Assembly: GCA_030847615.1 (NCBI GenBank) | Contig: JAUMIR010000003.1 | Location: forward strand, 340,518,256-340,582,255 | Direction: 5' to 3' | From: Gambelia wislizenii | Taxonomy: Eukaryota > Chordata > Lepidosauria > Squamata > Crotaphytidae | DNA length: 64,000 nt | Shown: positions 33,696 to 44,369 of the stretch, piece after piece | How positions within the stretch are numbered: position 1 is the stretch's first letter | Layout of the letters: each line of letters opens with the position of its first letter | Program-made: the position numbers and the translations under genes | Notes under the pieces: generated by a model | What the model saw: the letters and a program-made list of their open reading frames with translations, nothing else | Told to the model about the DNA's origin: nothing | Database searches by the model: none

Positions 33696-33914
33696 TGTTG
33701 GTTTTCTTATTCAAAGTATCTTTATTTTAATTTTCTAATTTCATATAGGAAAAAGACAGGGGGAAAAACCAGACAACAACAGATATACAACATACAATCA
33801 CCCCTCCCCGACTTCCTGCTTTCTGCTGACTGCTTCTAAAAAGTATACTATCTCACCTCTACCACTTAATCATATATATTATACAACCTTCCTCATTTTA
33901 GAGAAAGGACAATA

Positions 33915-34141
33915 CAGTTGTCCCTTCATATTCGCTGGGGTTTGATTCCAGGAACCCCCATGAATATCCAAATCCGTGAATACTCAAGTCCCATTATATG
34001 CAATTGCATAGCAAAATGGTGTCCCTTATATAAGATGGCAAAATCAAGGTTTGCTTTTTGGATTATTTTTTAAAGAATATTTTCAAGCCGTGAATACTTA
34101 AAACCATGAATGCCAAATCCATGAATGTGGAGGGACAACTG
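33915..34141. mobile_element. Tigger-like MITE (227 bp)
   Basis: Ends CAGTTGTCCCTTCATATTCG and, in reverse complement, CAGTTGTCCCTCCACATTCA, flanked by TA at 33913-33914 and 34142-34143. Close relative of 46863-47092, sharing AAATGGTGTCCCTTATATAA. Confidence 0.9.
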
Positions 34142-34487
34142 TACTTTAAATTACAAACATTTTATATTTAGTCTCCGATTTAATTCTTAATAAATTCCAT
34201 AAATGGTTGCCAAATATCTAGGTGTATCTGTATAGGATTTTCTTTTAACATATTCGTTAATTTATCTGATTCCCTTAGTTCTTGTAATTTTCTTATCCAT
34301 CCTTTTATAGCTGTGATCTTCCTTTGCTTCCAGTATTTGGCATAAACTATTCTTGCCACTGTAATCAAATAACAAAGTCAAACCTTATTTTCTCTCTCAA
34401 TTCTATTTTCCATATCCAACAGACTTAACAGAAATAGTTCTGGTCTAAATTCTATGGTTCCTTTTAACATCTTTTGAATCTCTCTTT

Positions 34488-34728
34488 CTCTGGCTTTTCT
34501 TCTCAAACAAAGATTCAGGAAGGACTCGTCCTGCGCTTTCTGCAAGCACGCTGGTGACTAAAAAGGCCAATCTGAGATAAACAAGTCCGGTTGCAGAAAG
34601 CACGTCAGAAGGTCTCCTTGGGTGATGTTTCCGGGTTGTGATTCTTTCTGGGTTGTCGTTTCTCTTCAAGACTTGTTCGGTGTGAGTTCTCAAATAAGGC
34701 TGCAGCATTGTGGATAGTGCATCTCCAT
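34488..34728 (-). mobile_element. 3' fragment of the zinc-finger LINE, inside L1 debris
   Basis: On the minus strand it matches 12010-12248, including the C-terminal zinc finger (CNRTCLSQIGLFSHQRAC) and the 3' end. Both neighbours are L1 ORF2 sequence. Confidence 0.8.
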
Positions 34729-35264
34729 TAATTAATAACCAATATTTCCTTACTTTTTTGCAGGTCCACCAGAGATGATAAAAGGAACCTATATGATCTT
34801 TAATTTCCAACATTTTTTACTAATTTTAAACCCTTACACCATACTGATTCCCATTGATCTAATTATAATGTATGTCCAATATTCCTTGCCCATTTCACCA
34901 TACATTCTTTAATTTGTTCCTCTTCTGTTTCCCATTTTAACAGCATCTTATACAATTTAGCAATTAATTGAGGATTTTCTGAGCATAAAGCTAATTCCTA
35001 AGGATTCAGGGAATTCAAGCCCAACAATATCTACAAAAGCTGAAAGCTGTGGTCTTAAAATCTTAAATGTGTTTGGCTAAGTAGCTTAGAAGTCTCTCTG
35101 CAATCTTTGTACAAGGCCCATCCTGCCTAAGCAATGTTCTGGATTTTCTACCAGATATTTTTATTGTGCTGGGTGGGTTTTTTTTATGGTTTATGTTTTT
35201 AGCCGGTTTTATTTTTTTTAGATAATTTAATCACTTATTAACTTAAATTTAAAAATTTAATACA

Positions 35265-35540
35265 CTTTATTTTATTTATTTATTTATACCCCGCTCTTCA
35301 GCCAGAAGGCTATCAGAGCGGCTTAAAAAATTATTTTAAGCAACAGCAATTTACACATCTATGCTGCATTAAGCAGTTTCCAATGTGTGTTCACTAATTG
35401 GCCCCACAAGCTGGGTACTCATTTTACCGACCTACGAAAGGATAGAAGGCTGAGTGAACCTTGGAGCCCACTGGAATTGAACTTGCGACGTGGTGACTTG
35501 CAGTACTGGCATTTAACCACTGCACTACCAGGGCTCCTTT
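35265..35540 (-). mobile_element. tRNA-derived SINE with LINE-like tail
   Basis: On the minus strand it starts GGAGCCCTGGTAGTGCAGTG, an A box (TAGTGCAGTGG), then AAGTTCAATTCCAGTGGG as B box. It continues through a block ending ...GGTAAAATGAGTACCCAGC and finishes at GAGCGGGGTATAAATAAATA. This is a common squamate SINE architecture. Confidence 0.75.
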
Positions 35541-35559
35541 TACAACTTTTTACAACATC

Positions 35560-37143
35560 AATACTGGAAGCCAGGTGGAGAGCATCTGGATAAAAATTAA
35601 AGGGGAGGGAAACAACACGGATGTTATTGTGGGACTCTACTACAGACCCCCAAGTCAGACGGAGGAATTGGATGATGCCTTTCTAGAACAGATGAACACA
35701 CACGCAGAAAAGAGAGATGTAGTAGTGATGGGTGACTTCAACTATCCTGATATTTGCCGGAAATCTAACTCAGCCAAAATTTCAAGGTCTAGCAAATTCC
35801 TGACTTGCCTGGAAGACAATTTCATGGTCCAAAAGGTGGAAGAGGCAACAAGGGGGTCAGCTATTTTAGATCTGATCCTAACCAACAGGGATGACCTGGT
35901 TAATGGGGTGCAAGTGGTGGGATCCTTAGGTGAGAGTGATCATGTTCTCCTGGAGTTTGTTATACAATGGAAAGGAGAAGCCAGGCATAGTCAGACACGC
36001 ATTCTTGACTTTAGGAGAGCTGATTTCAATAAACTTAGGGAAATACTGGGGGTGATCCCATGGTCAGGAATACTAAAAGAGAAGAGACCTCAAGACGGAT
36101 GGGACTTTCTCAAAAGGGAGATACTGAAGGCAGAATTTCAAACAGTACCATTGAGGAAGAAAAATGGGAGGTGTCTCAGAAACCAGGATGAATGACTAAA
36201 GAAATATCAACAGAGCTAAGTTTTAAACGGAACATGTATAAGAAATGAAAAAAGGGGGGAAATCACCAAAGAAGAATTCAAACAGATAGCGAACACATGT
36301 AGGAGTAAAGTTAGAAAAGCTAAAGCACAGAATGAGCTCAGGCTTGCTAGAGAGGTTAAGAACAATAAAAAGGGTTTTTTTGGGTATGTCTGCAGCAAAA
36401 GGAGGAAGAAGGAAATGGTAGGGCCACTATGCGGAGAAGATGGCAAAATGCTAACAGGGGACAGAGAAAAGGCAGAATTACTCAACACCTTCTTTGCCTC
36501 AGTGTTTTCAGAAAAGGTAAAGGGGGACCAACCTGAAGATAAAAGTACAGAAGACACAACAGGGGAAATCCAGCACAGAATAAGCAAAGAGGTAGTACAG
36601 GAATACCTTCTTAATCTAAATGAATTTAAATCTCCAGCACCAGATGAACTACATCCAAGAGTATTAAAAGAGCTGGCAAATATAATCTCAGAGCCATTGG
36701 CAATAATCTTTGAGAACTCCTGGAGAACAGGAGAAGTCCCAGCAGACTGGAGGAGGGCAAACGTTGTCCCCATCTTGAACATTTAGAAGACAGTGCCATA
36801 ATCACAAAAAGTCAACATGGGTTTCAGAGTAACAAGTCATGCCAGACTAATCTGATCTCTTTTTTTGATAAAATTACCAGCTTGGTAGATGAAGGGAACG
36901 CTGTGGACATCGCATACCTTGATTTCAGTAAGGCCTTTGACAAGGTTCCCCATGACATTCTTGCAAACAAGCTTGTAAAATGTGGGCTAGACAAGTTAAC
37001 AGTTCAATGGATTTGTAATTGGTTGACCGGCCGAACCCAAAGGGTGCTCAGAAATGGCTCCTCTTCATATTGGAAAGATGTGACCAGTGGGGTGCCACAG
37101 GGTTCTGTCCTGGGCCCAGTGCTATTCAACATCTTTATCAACG
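35560..37143 (+). pseudogene. CR1 LINE ORF2, 5' part (endonuclease and RT), split by L1
   Basis: Chicken-CR1-like ORF2 in broken frames. The endonuclease part includes VVMGDFNYPDI (about 35728) and LGESDHVLLEF. RT parts follow at 36415-36786 ([31 protein letters not shown]) and 36882-37143 ([34 protein letters not shown]). A stop lies at 36193-36195. A deletion near 36786-36790 removes the segment that follows VPI in CR1. The sequence ends exactly at the L1 target duplication and resumes at 44354. 5'-truncated and inactive. Confidence 0.9.
37128..37143 (+). repeat. Left 16-bp target-site duplication of the L1
   Basis: AACATCTTTATCAACG, identical to 44354-44369. It lies in the CR1 RT coding sequence. 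Confidence 0.97.
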
Positions 37144-38915
37144 GCTGGACTTCCGGTGAAGATGGCGGCGTGAACGGACGTGTCGAGCAGGAGTGCTTAG
37201 ACGCGACCGCGAACGGGGCTTAGAATCTACCGCTAAAACAATAGCGGTCAGAGCGAATTACCCCTTAGGAATAAGGGGTTCAGAGGCGCTCCGCGAAGAC
37301 CGGTGCCAGCCTGTGAGCCACGGAAGAAAGGAGGGGAGCGGAGAGAGAGAGAGAGCAGGAGTGGCCGAGAAGAGGCTGAGGCGGTCGTGGAGCTAAGCAC
37401 AGCCCCGTTCGGCAGCTGCCTAGCAAACAGCACGAGCGCTGCCGTCATCACTTTTAAATAAAGCAACGAAAGCAAGAGGTAAAATTCTGGGGGGTAAATC
37501 CTCGAAGAAGGAAAGATTCTACTACAGGGAAAACGTGGAGAGGGGGAAAAGGAGTTAGAACCCTCACGGTTAAAGGGTGGGGTAACGCCCAGGTTTGAAA
37601 GACGGAGGGAGAAGAGAAGACATACTAAACAAACAACGAGACATCATTCAGAAATAAAGTTTAATGATATTCTGAAATAATTAATTAACAAGTTTAAAGA
37701 CAAGAAAGTTAAAGAAGAGGACAGTGTAAATTTTGAATCCTTGATTTCGTGAAGCAACGGAGGAGGAGGATTGTTGAACTGTGTTTGATGAATCGTATGG
37801 CTTGGCCAGCTGTTTGACTGTATTGGAAAAGCGAGAATAGCATTGAGGCGGTGGCCTTAAAGAGACATTGTGTAAGTAAACGCGGACTGACTACCAAAGA
37901 GTGGGGAGTGCTACAAAGTTATAGAATATCCGGCTGAAAAGAAGAAATAATAAACAGCGGAAGATAAGAGTGGAAAGACGAAACAAGAACAGCTGAGGAA
38001 AGGGAAAAAAAAACCCAAAGGACGTTGGAAAAGAAAAGAAAAGTGGCTTAGAAATAATAATTAGAAAATTAAGACTGACTGTAAGAGAAACTAACAGTAA
38101 AAGGGGGCGGATAAAAGCTGAGAAGAAACTACTTAAACAGGTGGGGTGACATCTATTTGACTAGATCCAGGTTGAGAACCTGTGAGAATTGTAAAGTAGT
38201 AAGCAAACACCTCAACTAGCCATCAATTAGTCTGGATTTTGGTTTAATTATTAATTATTAATGTTGAAATATCAGTATATATAAGAAGATTAATTTAAGG
38301 GTGTGATTTTCTGACATTATATAATCTGGGGAAATTGTGCAAATTGAAGAAAACAACTGAAGGAGGGTCAAAGTGCTTAAATTAAGGACAATCTGATTAA
38401 GTGTTCAGAAAGGGAATTGAATTAGAAACTAGAAAATCCAAGAAGGTTTATTTTTCTTTATTTTTTTTTGTTTGTTTGTTTCCTTGCTGAATTAAAAATT
38501 TGAAAATTGAAAATCTGGGAACAATGGGAATTCAAGGATATTAATGGTTATTGTGATATTAATGGAAGGTGTTATTGATTGACATCGTACTAACTAATAT
38601 TGGTGATATTGACTGATTGTGAGATTGATTGATACTATATTGATTGATAAGACGGTATTGACATTAACATTGATTGACTGATTGATAATGTCCTTACTAT
38701 ATTGATTGACATTGTAACTTTTTGATTGATTCTGATATTAGGGGAATAACCCCAGTAAGGGCAAACTGATAAGATCGGAGCTAATTAATGAAGTAAAATA
38801 GAATTTGGACTATCTAATGAAATAAAACAAAGGGGGGGTCGGGTGAAAGTGAATTATTTGAGTTAAGAGAAAATATTGAATAAATTAATTCTTTTTTAAG
38901 TTAAAAAGTTAAAAC
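37144..38915 (+). promoter_or_regulatory. L1 5' UTR with internal promoter candidate sites
   Basis: The first 30 bases carry an ETS-type ACTTCCGG (37149-37156) and a YY1-type AAGATGGCGGC (37159-37169). The first 300 bp are CpG-rich, then AT-rich. A stretch at about 38560-38740 is made of degenerate ATTGATTGA units. In human L1 a YY1 site in the same position sets transcription start; function here is inferred. Confidence 0.7.
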
Positions 38916-40028
38916 ATGGCAACAGGAACAAGGAGACACGTTGCACAATTGCAAAGTCTAAGGAGACCATCGATAGAACTACAAACTAAAACGATAGATC
39001 CCAATGAAATATTATTAGAAGAAATGAGAAAAATGGGAAAAGAGATAAGGACGGAGATTAAGCACCAAATGAAAGAATTAAGAGAAGAATTAAGAGCAGA
39101 CTTTAAAAAAGAATTAGATAAATTAGGGAAAAAAATTGAGGAAAATACAAAGACATTATCTCAGATGGAAGAGAAAATTAAGAATTTGGAGCAAAAAACG
39201 GAAAAGATAGAAACTAGAACTAAAGAATTAGAAGGGAAAAAACAGCAAGAGGAGATTAAGGATACGATAACAGAATTGAAAAGCAGATCCAAATGTGTAA
39301 AAATTAGAGGATTAGAAGAAAAAGAGGCTGAAGACTTATATGTAAGAGTAATACCGGACTTGGCCAAATTTATCGGTTGGCTGCCGGAACAACTAGATTT
39401 AGAGATAGATAAGATGTTCAGAATTGAATCATGGATAGCCAAAAAAAATAAAGCACCAAGAGATATTGTGATTTACTTCCTGAGAGAAAGAGTGAAGGAC
39501 ATAGTAATAAATAGAGCTTATGAGGAAACATTTAGGATAGAAGGGAGGGAAATTAAGATATTTAAAGATGTGCCTTCAACAATTCTAAAAAAGAGAAAAG
39601 AATACAATCCCCTGACTCAAGAACTAAGAAGAAAAGAAATACAGTACAGATGGGAAAAGATAGAGGGAGTATCATTCACTTATAAACTCAGGAGGTACAA
39701 AATAAATAATATAGAAAAAGCTAAAGATTTTCTCAAAAAATTGAGTAGAGAAGGAGAACAGACAGAGAAAAAGGCAGAGGATAAAGAAAGGAGTAGCAAT
39801 AAGAAAGGAACAATAATAATAAGAAAATCTAAAGAACCACCGGATATAGAAGCTCAAGAAGGAGAGGAGAGAGAGGAGGATGGTGAATCTGAAAGAGAGG
39901 AAGAGAAAGAAGAGGAAGAAGAAGTAGAGGAAGGAGAGAGCAAGGAAGAAAGGGAAAGAGAGTTTGAGGAGGAGACAGAGACCAAAGCTAAGAACCGGGC
40001 AGAACAAGAGGAAGAAAAGGAGGGATAG
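38916..40028 (+). CDS. L1 ORF1 protein (RNA-binding chaperone)
   Basis: Intact 370-residue ORF starting at ATG 38916 in the first good context after the 5' UTR. It encodes the L1 nucleic-acid-binding protein that coats L1 RNA in the cytoplasm and assists reverse transcription. A charged coiled-coil region spans about residues 30-115 (many K/E/L heptads). An RRM-like domain follows near 125-220 (SKCVKIRGLEEKEAEDLYVR). A C-terminal domain lies at about 220-272 (ILKKRKEYNPLTQELRRKEI). After that comes a tail of about 100 residues to the end that is extremely rich in Glu, not found in the 338-residue human protein. The ORF ends 34 bases before the probable ORF2 start. The last 65 bases overlap the open ORF2 frame, which could begin as early as 39964. 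Confidence 0.93.
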   Translation: MATGTRRHVAQLQSLRRPSIELQTKTIDPNEILLEEMRKMGKEIRTEIKHQMKELREELRADFKKELDKLGKKIEENTKTLSQMEEKIKNLEQKTEKIETRTKELEGKKQQEEIKDTITELKSRSKCVKIRGLEEKEAEDLYVRVIPDLAKFIGWLPEQLDLEIDKMFRIESWIAKKNKAPRDIVIYFLRERVKDIVINRAYEETFRIEGREIKIFKDVPSTILKKRKEYNPLTQELRRKEIQYRWEKIEGVSFTYKLRRYKINNIEKAKDFLKKLSREGEQTEKKAEDKERSSNKKGTIIIRKSKEPPDIEAQEGEEREEDGESEREEEKEEEEEVEEGESKEEREREFEEETETKAKNRAEQEEEKEG

Positions 40029-40062
40029 AAAAAGAAGGGAAGATCTAATAGTAGGAGTTAAA

Positions 40063-43000
40063 ATGATAAGGAAAATCTTGACATGGAATATACGAGGTAT
40101 GAATACTCCGCAAAAAAGAAAAAAAATCTTTCATTATTTGGAAAAACAGAAGTTAGATATTACATGCTTACAGGAGACGCATATTAAAAATAAAGATCTT
40201 AAATTTCTGAAAAATCCAAAATTAGGTGATCTTTTTGCTGCAACAACTGAGAAGAAAAAAAATGGGGTGATAATATACATAAACAGAAAATTTGAAGCAA
40301 AAGAAGTACTTAAAGACCCTGAAGGTAGATTTATAGGGATAGAAATATGTTGGGAGAACACTAGGATTTTAGTGATTGGGTTATATGCAGCCCTAGACAA
40401 TAAAGCTAAATTCTACTCAAAATTATGGAAAGAAATCTTAGAACTGGAATTTGATGAACTAATCATGATGGGGGACTGGAATGGAGTTCTAGACCCATCC
40501 CTGGATAGATCAAACAAAAAGAAAGGAAAGGAGAATAGGGGGAAGCTCCCAAGAGAATGTTTTGAGATGATGGAAAACTTAGCGCTAGTAGATATCTGGA
40601 GAGAGACATATGGGGAAAAAATAGAATATACATGCTTTTCGGACAGACACCAATCTTGGTCAAGAATTGACATGATCTGGATGTCCAAAAGCGTCAGCAA
40701 AAAAATACAAAAGATAGAAATAAAAAATAGACTATTCTCGGATCACTGCCCAATACTGCTATCCCTGAAAACGAATAAGAAAGAACTCTCATGGAGATTA
40801 AAAGATTATCTATTAAAGAATGAGGAAACAGTGAAAAAAGCAAAAGAGACATTAAGATACTTTTTTGAGGAAAACATGGAAAGAGGTACACCAATAGACA
40901 TAGTCTGGGATGCCAGCAAGGCAGTGATCCGAGGTTTTTTCATCCAGAAAGAAACAGAGCAGAAAAGGAAAAGAAGAGAAAGAGTGAAACAACTAGAAGA
41001 GAATATAGCGACAAAAGAACAAGAATTGAAGAATAACCCTAAAAGGGTGGAATTAAACAATGAGATTAAGATTCTGCAGAATCAAATAAATCTGGAAATG
41101 ACAAATGAGATAGAAAGAAAATTAAGATACACAAAACAGAAATATTTTGAAAACGCAAACAAACCAGGGAAATGGCTGTCCTTTGTGACAAGAAAAGAGA
41201 GAGAGAAAAAAATAATTGCTGAAATAAGAGTAGGCGGAGAATCATATAGACAACAAAAGGAAATTAAAAAACTGTTCTATAATTACTTCTCTGGATTATA
41301 TAAAGAGCAAAAACAAACAGAAGGAAAAAGGGAAAAGATTAAGGAATATCTAAGGAAAGAGGAAATATCACAAATAACAGAAGAACAAAGAAAGGAGTTA
41401 AATAAAAAAATCTCAATGGAAGAAATTCAGACAGCTATAAGAAAACTAAAATTAGGGAAAGCGGCGGGACCAGATGGTCTTACAGCCCTATATTATAAAA
41501 CATTGGGTGAAGAGTTGATAAAGCCTTTACATCAGATAATAAATAACGTCCAAGAAGGGAAAACACCAAAAACATGGGGAGAAGCGAATATAAGTTTGAT
41601 CCCGAAAGAAGCAAAGGACCCTAAAGAAATAAAAAATTATAGACCAATCTCCTTGTTAAATTTGGACTATAAGATCTTCACATTCATAATAGCAGAAAGG
41701 CTAAAAGAAATACTGAAAAATTGGATACATGAAGACCAAAGCGGTTTTCTACCAAACAGATATCTAAGAAATAATATAAGAACGGTGATCAATATTCTGG
41801 AATATTTTGAAAAACAAAACCATAAGAAACTAAGTTTGGTTTTTATTGATGCTGAGAAAGCGTTTGATAATCTAAATTGGGGATTTATGTTTGAAGTACT
41901 GGAAGAGATGAGACTAGGGGAGAACTTTATTAATTGGATAAAATCAATATATAAAGATCAAACGGCAAAATTAATTGTTAACGGGGAAAAATCACCAATA
42001 TGTAACATCTCGAAAGGAACAAGACAAGGATGCCCGCTCTCCCCATTGTTGTTTATTATGGTTCTGGAAATCCTGAATAGGAAAATAAGAATGGATGAAG
42101 AAATAAAAGGACTTAAGGTCCAGAATTATAAATATAAATTGAAAGCATATGCAGACGACTTAGTTATCTGTTTGGAGAACCCGATGGAAAGCATAAAGAA
42201 ATTATTATTAATTTTGGAAGAATTTGGAGACCTGGCGGGATTTAAAATTAATATGGAAAAAACAGTAATGATAACAAAAAATATGACAACAAAGGAAGAA
42301 AAAGAACTAAAGGAAATGTCCAAATTTAACATAGAGAAAAAGGTAAGATATCTAGGAATAACACTAACAAAAACAAATACAGAACTATTTAAAAACAACT
42401 ATATTAAAGGATGGAATGACATAAAAAAAGAGCTTCGACATTGGGAAAAATTAAAACTATCATTACTGGGAAGGATATTCCTAATAAAGATGAACATACT
42501 ACCTAAAATGATGTTCTGGTTTCAGAACATACCGATTATAATGAATGACATTCCATTTAAAGAATGGAATAAAGAATTATCAAGATTCGTTTGGCAAGGC
42601 AAGAAGCCTAGGGTCAGGTGGAAAATACTACATGAAAGGAGAGAAAGAGGAGGACTCCAACTCCCAAATTTGAAATTATACTACTATGCGTGCTGCCTGT
42701 TGTGGATAGAAAAGTGGATAAATTTAGAAGACAAAAAATTGCTGTCATTAGAAGGCTTTAACAATAGATTCGGGTGGCACGCATATCTAGTATACAATAA
42801 GGTAGAAGTGCATAAGACGTTTAAACACCACTTTATAAGAAGAGCTTTACTAAGTGTGTGGCAGAAATGCAGGAGTAAAATCTCAAGGAAGATACCGTTA
42901 TGGACATCGACACACGAGGCTTTTCACAAAAAAGAAAACTTAAACAAGGATAAGTGGTTGACTTATGAAGAGATCCTAAAAGTGAAGGGAGACCAGTGGA

Positions 43001-43836
43001 GTATAAAAACAAGGGAAGAATTGGAAGAAGAGCAGCTGCAATGCCACTGGTTCCTATACAGACAAATAAGGGAGAAATTTACACAGGATATGAAACTGAC
43101 CGGGATTGAGAGGAAACATACAGAATTGGATCAAATATTGAGAACTGAGAAAGAAAAAATAATCTCTAAACTATACAGACTACTGCTAACAATTGATATG
43201 GAAGAAGAGACAGTGAAACATAACATGATTAAATGGGCACAAAATATGGGTTTCTCCCCAACGTTAGAACAATGGGAAAAGTCCTGGGACAAAAATTTAA
43301 AATTTACCAAAAGCCAAAACCTAAAAGAAAATTACTATAAGATGTTCTATAGGTGGCATCTAACACCATATAAGATAGCTAAAATGTATAAAACAAGTAA
43401 TGACAGGTGTTGGAAATGTGGGGTGGAAAGAGGTACTTTTTACCATATTTGGTGGCAATGCCCTAAAGCAAGGAAATTTTGGAAAGAAGTTCATACAGTA
43501 ATAGTGAAAATATTAGGAGTAGAGATGCCAATAAGACCAGAATTCTATTTATTAAACATGTTAGATATACTAGACATACAAATAAGGAAAAAATACTGGC
43601 GAATATTGTTGTATATAACAACTACAGCTAGGATGGTATATGCTAAGTATTGGAAAAATCCGGAAACACCAGGGATAGAGGAGTGGTTGGTCAAGTTACA
43701 TGAAACAGCTGTAATGGACAAACTAACAATGCTACTGAATGATAAGAATGAAAAGGATTTCAAAAATGAATGGAATTGTTTAATTCCAATATGGGAAGAA
43801 AAATGGGGAATAGGAGCAACATTAAGCTTTAGATGA
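40063..43836 (+). CDS. L1 ORF2 protein (endonuclease, reverse transcriptase)
   Basis: Intact ORF of 1257 residues from ATG 40063, which begins MIRKILTWNIRG as L1 ORF2 proteins do. An upstream in-frame ATG at 39964 would add 33 basic residues overlapping ORF1. The APE-type endonuclease is complete: N9, E38 (QETH), D138 and N140 (GDWN), D203 (RIDMIW), D227 and H228 (SDH). RT motifs include GKAAGPDGL (about 465), NYRPISLLNLD, DAEKAFDNLNW, GTRQGCPLSPLLF and the catalytic YADD at 696-699. A C-terminal CX2CX8HX4C knuckle sits at C1116, C1119, H1128 and C1133. It nicks target DNA and primes cDNA synthesis there. No missing key residue was found, so the copy may be competent; this is inference from sequence alone. 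Confidence 0.96.
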   Translation: MIRKILTWNIRGMNTPQKRKKIFHYLEKQKLDITCLQETHIKNKDLKFLKNPKLGDLFAATTEKKKNGVIIYINRKFEAKEVLKDPEGRFIGIEICWENTRILVIGLYAALDNKAKFYSKLWKEILELEFDELIMMGDWNGVLDPSLDRSNKKKGKENRGKLPRECFEMMENLALVDIWRETYGEKIEYTCFSDRHQSWSRIDMIWMSKSVSKKIQKIEIKNRLFSDHCPILLSLKTNKKELSWRLKDYLLKNEETVKKAKETLRYFFEENMERGTPIDIVWDASKAVIRGFFIQKETEQKRKRRERVKQLEENIATKEQELKNNPKRVELNNEIKILQNQINLEMTNEIERKLRYTKQKYFENANKPGKWLSFVTRKEREKKIIAEIRVGGESYRQQKEIKKLFYNYFSGLYKEQKQTEGKREKIKEYLRKEEISQITEEQRKELNKKISMEEIQTAIRKLKLGKAAGPDGLTALYYKTLGEELIKPLHQIINNVQEGKTPKTWGEANISLIPKEAKDPKEIKNYRPISLLNLDYKIFTFIIAERLKEILKNWIHEDQSGFLPNRYLRNNIRTVINILEYFEKQNHKKLSLVFIDAEKAFDNLNWGFMFEVLEEMRLGENFINWIKSIYKDQTAKLIVNGEKSPICNISKGTRQGCPLSPLLFIMVLEILNRKIRMDEEIKGLKVQNYKYKLKAYADDLVICLENPMESIKKLLLILEEFGDLAGFKINMEKTVMITKNMTTKEEKELKEMSKFNIEKKVRYLGITLTKTNTELFKNNYIKGWNDIKKELRHWEKLKLSLLGRIFLIKMNILPKMMFWFQNIPIIMNDIPFKEWNKELSRFVWQGKKPRVRWKILHERRERGGLQLPNLKLYYYACCLLWIEKWINLEDKKLLSLEGFNNRFGWHAYLVYNKVEVHKTFKHHFIRRALLSVWQKCRSKISRKIPLWTSTHEAFHKKENLNKDKWLTYEEILKVKGDQWSIKTREELEEEQLQCHWFLYRQIREKFTQDMKLTGIERKHTELDQILRTEKEKIISKLYRLLLTIDMEEETVKHNMIKWAQNMGFSPTLEQWEKSWDKNLKFTKSQNLKENYYKMFYRWHLTPYKIAKMYKTSNDRCWKCGVERGTFYHIWWQCPKARKFWKEVHTVIVKILGVEMPIRPEFYLLNMLDILDIQIRKKYWRILLYITTTARMVYAKYWKNPETPGIEEWLVKLHETAVMDKLTMLLNDKNEKDFKNEWNCLIPIWEEKWGIGATLSFR

Positions 43837-44353
43837 ACGATATGAGAAATAGAGGAACACAGAAATAGGAAACCTCAGTCAACTAAGGAATAATAAGGTA
43901 ACAAATTGATGTAGTAGAATTAAGGGGGGAAAAAAAGGTAATAGAAAAGAGAGAAGAAAAAAAAAAGGTCTAAATGTGAAGTAGACATAGGTAAAATCAA
44001 ATGGTGTATTAAAGAGGTCGGACTCAAGTGGTAAAGAAAACGAAACACCAGAAGGAGAGATAATAGTAAGAGGAAGCAAGACAGAGAGGAGAGGGAAAAA
44101 GAACTACAAAAGAACCGAGAAGAAACAGAGGAAACTGGTAGAAAAAAAAGGGGGAAAGACAAATCTCTGTATATATATAGATTTCTGTATATTTCTGTAT
44201 ATTTCTGTATATTTCTGTATACTTGTATATCTCTTGGTTTCTCGGTTGGAGGAAAATAGAATGTATGAAAGATAAACTGAAGAATATATGTACGCAGATC
44301 GGAGATATTTTAATATGTTTTAAAATATCAATAAAAAAATATTGTAAAAAAAA
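43837..44353 (+). other. L1 3' UTR, polyadenylation signal and poly(A)
   Basis: Purine-rich (43920-44160), then about four TTTCTGTATA units (44180-44222), AATAAA at 44330-44335, and a short poly(A) tail ending at 44353. Confidence 0.9.
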
Positions 44354-44369
44354 AACATCTTTATCAACG
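44354..44369 (+). repeat. Right 16-bp target-site duplication of the L1
   Basis: Identical to 37128-37143; CR1 coding resumes here. Confidence 0.97.

Larger units (their letters stand above)
33700..34995 (-). pseudogene. L1 ORF2 3' end and UTR remnant, with two nested insertions
   Basis: Minus-strand reading gives the L1 ORF2 C-terminal end: a zinc-knuckle-like GSFYHLWWTCKKVRKYW near 34760 and IVYAKYWKQRKITAIKGWIR near 34300, equivalent to the intact L1 at 43440 and 43635. It is interrupted by a Tigger-like MITE at a TA (33913-34143) and by the zinc-finger LINE tail (about 34488-34728). Several stops make it inactive. Confidence 0.8.
37144..44353 (+). mobile_element. Full-length L1 retrotransposon (about 7.2 kb)
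   Basis: Complete element: 5' UTR 37144-38915, ORF1 38916-40028, ORF2 40063-43836, 3' UTR, AATAAA at 44330-44335 and a short poly(A) tail. Identical 16-bp target duplications flank it. Both ORFs are uninterrupted. The sense strand is strongly A-rich, as in other vertebrate L1s. It was inserted in the same orientation as the host CR1. Confidence 0.96.

Noticed and set aside
34445..34813. 122-codon ORF that looks like one protein
   Set aside because: It is a fusion in reading frame of L1 debris and an inserted LINE tail, partly in the wrong frame of the latter.
39161..44162. Minus-strand ORFs rich in Phe/Ser/Leu over the L1
   Set aside because: Antisense shadows of the A-rich L1 sense strand.
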